Assembly (NCBI RefSeq): GCF_964275005.1
Contig: NC_092701.1
Coordinates: 13,266,670 to 13,330,669, forward strand
From: Diadema setosum
Lineage: Eukaryota; Echinodermata; Echinoidea; Diadematoida; Diadematidae
Reading direction: 5' to 3'
Length of the DNA stretch: 64,000 nucleotides
Shown here: positions 59,719 through 64,000 of the stretch, piece by piece
How positions within the stretch are numbered: position 1 is the first letter of the stretch
Layout: each line of letters begins with the position of its first letter
Position numbers and translations under genes: made by a program
The notes under the pieces: model-generated
The model's input: the letters and a program-made list of their open reading frames with translations, nothing else
Database searches by the model: none
Told to the model about the DNA's origin: nothing

Positions 59719-62700
59719 TTCTAGGAGGAATATGGGTGTTCCGAGAGAAGAATCCAAAGGACCAGAAAGATGCAGGTATCTATGATGGTCTGGTGACAAA
59801 CTCCAGCAAGGAGATGATGTGTTTCAGCGACTTTCCCTTCCCACGTGACTGGGCTCCTTACATCCAGGGTCGCCAGCTGAATGAGTACTACCATGCCTAC
59901 GCCAAACACTTTGATCTCAACAGACACATTCATCTCAATACAGAGGTAGGGTAATGCAATTATCATACATAATGGTAATGATAATGATATGGTCTTACTT
60001 ATCCAGGGTAGCCTATTCAGTGCTGCCACAGGGCCCTGTCGTGATTATTACCCTAGCGTTGCTAGGTACCCTATACCGGAGTCGAGAGGGACATGGTGGG
60101 TAAAAACATCTTGTCCAAGCACTAAAGCACCAAGATGAATTCGAATTCGATTCGATTGGGAGTCTGGAGTGTTATCCACTGTAGGTCCTATGCCACGATG
60201 CCCCCATTAATCATTGTATTGATAAGAAAGTAGAATACGGTTTATGCTTATAAAATATGTGTACTTCTGACGTAGCCATCACGTTTCAGTATTGATATGT
60301 TTATATGATTTCATTGATTTATTCATTCATTTCCTTCTAAGTTATTATGTCATCTTTTTAGCAATATGCACTCTCTATTTCGTAGACTTATGAAATAACC
60401 GTCATTATGTCATCATAGTCGTTGCAAAACCTTGATACGCTGAATTGAAATAACTATTCAACAGTGCATTTGCATAAAATCGGAATAGTTGTCGCTTAAA
60501 TCGAAAGTAAGCAGCTTTTAGCATAGTAAATTTAGCATTGTACATTTTGTACATTGCATTCACCAAAATCAGTTTCAGGTTTAGCTTTTTGTCTGTTTGT
60601 TTAACATGGGGAAGGACAAGTGCTTAAAGTGGCAAGTTCAACTGAACGTTTGTGCCTCGTAGCCAGTTGAAATGACATGTTTGTTGTAATGTTGAACTTA
60701 CGTCACACTCATCATTTCAAGTCAAGGCTTACTCTTTTTCTTTTGTATGATAATCTATCCGAAATAGTTACCTTTGTAGCTAAAAGTCAAAGCTGTGAGG
60801 CTCATGTAGCATCTATTCTCCTTGTCTTGTCTTTATTGCACTCTCTTTCTCCCTTGAAAAGTAGAATAAAAATTCCCCATTTCCTTTCATATAGCTCAGC
60901 TGCCATGGTATGATTATGCACAGACCTTTATCTGTGTTTCTCTCCAACAGCCGAGTACTAGTATTTGTTAATAACTGTGTCAAAATTGCATCATATTAAA
61001 ATGTAGACGTCAAATTTTGATACGAAGTTCTGTTTTTGTAACACGCTGGCGGTGTTTGAATTCCTTCCATTGTCAATATAAGGTCGTGAGGGTTGAGAAG
61101 ACTGACGATCACGACCAGACGGGTCGATGGACGGTGCGCGTCCGCCACGCCGACGACACGGAGAGCGAATCGGTCTTCGACGCAGTCATGGTGTGCACCA
61201 GCATATTCAACAAGCCCTACCTTCCCACATACCCCGGAATGGATGTATTCAAGGGTCAAATCCTACACAGTCAAACCTTCCGGCATGCTGAAAAGTTCAG
61301 GGATATGACTGTGTTAGCAGTAGGTCAGTGCACTAAGCAATCAAGAGATTAATGTGCTAGAATCAAGAGATAAATGCGCTAGATATCTAGGATTTTATTT
61401 GACACATGCAAGCTAGATTTTCTTGCAAGAAGAAAGAAATCTATTGAATTAGTGTAAACGCGGATAACATCTATTGAAAGTAGACATTCACTGGGATAAC
61501 CGGTTGTTTTTCTTCTATCTTTCTATTTCCATATTGTGTTTGCTCTGTACATTCTGGCAGTCCGTTGGTCCGCTTTCTAGTAATCACGATTCCAAAAAAC
61601 TCTTTTGCTAAATTTTCATGATAAAACATGACCATACACATGTGCTGAAATGATGCTTCCTTTATGGTCAATTCAAAGGTCAAATCATCATCGAAATTGA
61701 ACTGAAAATGTCATTTTCTAGTCATAACTACATCAGTAATGAATTTTTGTTAGTAATTTTTGTAGGGAGAAAGCACAAATAGTTGCTTTGGTAGTAATTG
61801 ATAACATTATAAAGAGCGAACTGACGCAGAATAAGAATTAAGGCCATTATTTGTTGAAAAGATATGTCGTTAGACATTGAAAAGATATGTCGTTAGACAG
61901 CCACAACTTCAGGCTGATTTGTCTAGTGGTAGTATGATCTTGTCGGAATGATACAAGTTGAATGTTATTTAGAAGAAATGACAAGTTAATGTTGAAAGTC
62001 CTAGTTAAAATCCTTTGAATTATAAATCTGATTGTTGTTCTAGTCATAGACTTCAGCTAGGAAGCTTACGTGTTTATCATTTCCTACCATTCACACAGGG
62101 GGATCTCACTCAGCTGGCGACATGGCGGTGAACAGCAGCCGTTACGCAAAGCAGGTGGGGAAAAATGTTCGACTTATCAAACCTTACGAAATAGTAACAA
62201 ACCCGCAGACTGGCAGGTGCCAGCATCGACTATTCAACCGAGTAACTTCGGATTGATTCGAATTATGTCACAGCCGAACAGAGCGCGTCTTAAAGGTCAT
62301 TAGATTTCCGTGCCGCGTACAGATGACCTGTTTTAGATGAGGCGATGGTGGATGTATATTAAATCCTCAAAAAATTTGATGAAAACAAACACGTTCATAT
62401 AATTATATAATAAGTGTTTGTTTGTTTTTAATTATGATTGAATACATTTGTTATGCATAGATCTTTCTTGTGATTCACGTATCGGTCGGTTGTGGCACTA
62501 CATATGGCAAAGATAACTGTTTCGCAATCCCTTTCTACACTTTGTCTTCCTCATTAATGTTTCTCCTGACTTTTTGTTTTGAAGGTTTACCTGAGTACCC
62601 GAACGGGCACCTGGCTGGTAAACCGGATGCAGAAGGACGGAATGCCCCGTGACATGACCATCCATCGCCGCTACATCAACGCCATGCCCGTCAGCTGGAA

Positions 62701-63801
62701 ACTGAAAAGGTTCGAGCATGACAGCATCGAGCGAATGGACCCCAAACTCATCGGCATTACCAGCTCGAAGCGCTACGGCACGACCACGGTCATGATCAAT
62801 GATGATCTCGGTGCCATGGTCATGAACGGAAAGGTCAAGGTACGCCATCGCAAGAGTCTCACAGTCCCTTTACTTTTATTTTGGGGCGATTAATTTACAA
62901 ACTAAAAAAACACTCGTAAAGCGCAGACATCCACCACATCCAGTAGCTCAAATGGTCATACATCATATTTTCCAATGATATAGAACTTTGTCTCCACCTT
63001 CCTGCTACCCCTTGAGCATGCGCTCATCAATGAGCGTATATTCTCACCTCAGATAAAATTTTCTGGTACAGGCCTCATTTACCTATGAGAAAGAATCCTT
63101 CAAAAATTAAAAAGCAAAAACAGCTCCTGGGCCCATGTACAAATTGGGATCACTACCAAAATATAATCATCTGTTCCTTGTGTCATTAACAACTTTTCCT
63201 GTAAATTTCATCCAAATCCGTTCTCATTTTTTGAGTTATTTTGCAAACAGACAAACAGATAAACAAACAGACCAACGTAAAAAAAAAAAAAAAAAATTCC
63301 CTGATGGAGGTATATATAATGACCAATTATGCACCGGCATATGTATCCATGCCAGCACCTCCCTGATGCCAGTAACACAAGAACACTGATGCAAGATTCT
63401 TGAAGCCATTACTTCCCCTTGAAATGGATGGTGCGATAATTTCTGCACGTGGTTTTCATATCAATTAAAAGTAACTGTAAATGAATTGAATATCTAACCC
63501 AATCTTTCACATTTGCTGGATTGATACAAAGTTTGTGAACGATAATTATATCCAGTACCACTATGAACAAGATAAACGTTCTCCGCTTTAATGAGGACTG
63601 GTAATCATAATATGTCAGCAAACAACAACACGTATATCTAACGCTTCTTTCCCCCAATCCAGACCAAGCCTGGCATTTCGCATTTCACGGAAAATGGCGT
63701 CGTCTTCGAGGATGGATCCGAAATCGAAAATCTTGACGCCGTCGTGTTCGCCACGGGTTTCAAGATTGATACTCCCTTCGTCGACAAGTCAATTCTACCA
63801 G
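57042..63801 (+). CDS. Flavin-containing monooxygenase, gene 2 (3' end outside window)
   Basis: A paralogue of gene 1. Visible exons are 57042-57159, 59725-59945, 61083-61323, 62099-62154, 62585-62839 and 63663-63801. They splice in frame to 343 residues plus one base, so two or so further exons (about 190 residues) should follow the window. Motifs are GAGVSG (11-16), TNSSKEMMC with Asn 65, the FMO signature [11 protein letters not shown] (169-179), GGSHSAGD (194-201) and FATGF. The Asn, signature and NADPH loop have the same residue numbers as in gene 1. The ATG sits in GAAATGG, with purine at -3 and G at +4, directly before the FAD fold. Two introns lie at different positions from gene 1. 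Introns 1 and 2 each carry a tRNA-derived SINE. Same enzymatic class as gene 1; substrate unknown. Confidence 0.92.
59195..59445 (-). mobile_element. tRNA-derived SINE, copy 1, in FMO gene 2 intron 1
   Basis: On the minus strand it begins GGGGCGCTGTGGCATAGTGG (box A) and has GAGTTCGAATCCC (box B) about 50 bases on, then a body with CCTGGCAACGCTGGGGTAAT and an ATTATC-rich tail. Same family and orientation as 59960-60205. Confidence 0.8.
59546..59719. repeat. (TTA)n(CTA)n microsatellite touching an exon
   Basis: About 95 bp of TTA/ATT then about 78 bp of CTA/TAC, ending five bases before the FMO gene 2 exon 2 border at 59725. Confidence 0.95.
59725..59945 (+). CDS. FMO gene 2, exon 2
   Basis: Reads [20 protein letters not shown] to HIHLNTE, ending in phase 0 at GAG|GTAGGG. 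The acceptor TTCTAG sits directly after a 170-bp TTA/CTA microsatellite and lacks an ordinary pyrimidine tract. The protein match to gene 1 exon 2 makes the border secure. Confidence 0.9.
59960..60205 (-). mobile_element. tRNA-derived SINE, copy 2, in FMO gene 2 intron 2
   Basis: Shares the body (GGGCCCTG, CTAGCGTTGCTAGGTACCC, GAGGGACAT) and the ATTATC tail with copy 1. Its head is more diverged, with a scrambled box B. It starts about 15 bp after the exon 2 donor. Confidence 0.78.
60206..61082 (+). other. FMO gene 2 intron 2, remainder
   Basis: AT-rich intron with no recognised element. Confidence 0.6.
61083..61323 (+). CDS. FMO gene 2, exon 3
   Basis: Starts in phase 0 after ATATAAG with [16 protein letters not shown] and ends VLAVG, split at G|GTCAGT. 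Strong GC rise relative to its introns. It includes the first 15 or so codons that in gene 1 belong to exon 2. Confidence 0.9.
62099..62154 (+). CDS. FMO gene 2, exon 4 (56 nt)
   Basis: Encodes the NADPH loop [19 protein letters not shown] between TTCACACAG and GTGGGG. Same length and phase as gene 1 exon 4. Confidence 0.92.
62585..62839 (+). CDS. FMO gene 2, exon 5
   Basis: Encodes [15 protein letters not shown] to [15 protein letters not shown], residues 213-297, phase 0 at both ends (TTTTGAAG acceptor, AAG|GTACGC donor). It extends nine codons past the position where gene 1 exon 5 stops. Confidence 0.91.
62905..63325 (+). repeat. Interspersed repeat copy in FMO gene 2 intron 5
   Basis: Begins AAAACACTCGTAAAGCGCAG and ends in AAACAGACCAACG, an A run and GATGGAGGTATATATAATG, matching the copy at 2568-3060 at both ends. 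Confidence 0.55.
63663..63801 (+). CDS. FMO gene 2, exon 6
   Basis: Acceptor CCCCCAATCCAG. Reads [19 protein letters not shown], then [15 protein letters not shown], ending in phase 1 at CCAG|GTATGG. The last exon seen before the window edge; 63802-64000 is intron. Confidence 0.91.
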
Positions 63802-64000
63802 GTATGGCGAGATTCAGCCTTGTACATTTGGGGGAAACCTCTCGGTAACAAAATGAATAATTTGTTAGTAATCGTTTAACCTTTGTTTACGCAAGAATAC
63901 TATGTCATGGGTAAACTTCAGAAAATGTTCTCCTCTTGAGCGAAAATTAAAAAATATTTGAATATCAAGTGATAATGTTTTCCCAATCGTTTACTCAAAT

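Noticed and set aside
59451..59785. Long Ile/Thr/Tyr repeat open frames running into FMO gene 2 exon 2
   Set aside because: The repeat part is intronic microsatellite; the true exon begins at 59725.

Overview
The window is animal genomic DNA. Genes are split by introns of up to 2.8 kb with GT-AG borders, most of the sequence is AT-rich and non-coding, and microsatellites, miniature inverted-repeat elements (MITEs) and tRNA-derived short elements are abundant. The repeat types and the flavin monooxygenase (FMO) subtype suggest a marine invertebrate, most likely an echinoderm. That assignment is inference; no species-diagnostic sequence is present.

Two genes are well supported, both on the plus strand and both FMOs. 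Gene 1 (22667-33562) is complete: eight exons splice in frame to 532 residues, the usual FMO length, ending in a hydrophobic tail. Gene 2 (57042 to beyond the right edge) shows its first six exons, 343 residues. The genes are paralogues about 23.5 kb apart, and key motifs fall at identical residue numbers. FMOs are NADPH-dependent, FAD-containing monooxygenases of the endoplasmic reticulum that oxygenate nitrogen and sulfur in small molecules. The paralogues differ in exon structure at two introns, and gene 1 has a duplicated splice acceptor before exon 5.

Between them, at 41528-47045, lies a structurally complete DIRS1-group tyrosine-recombinase retrotransposon. Its inverted terminal repeats are identical over 125 bp, and an internal complementary region matches both outer tips with a three-base overlap. 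Its gag-like, reverse transcriptase and recombinase regions are broken by frameshifts and stops. Perfect cis-structure with decayed coding suggests a non-autonomous copy moved recently by a relative.

The left third (1-22.6 kb) holds no confident gene. It contains several inverted-repeat elements (one with a remnant transposase helix-turn-helix), two arrays of a roughly 130-170 bp repeat carrying an RFX X-box-like palindrome, a GC-rich palindromic element, a tRNA-derived sequence and many microsatellites. A possible orphan exon (12328-12524) and a possible minus-strand exon (39988-40451) are weakly supported. The 47-56 kb stretch holds further tandem repeats, including six exact 23-bp units, and no convincing gene.
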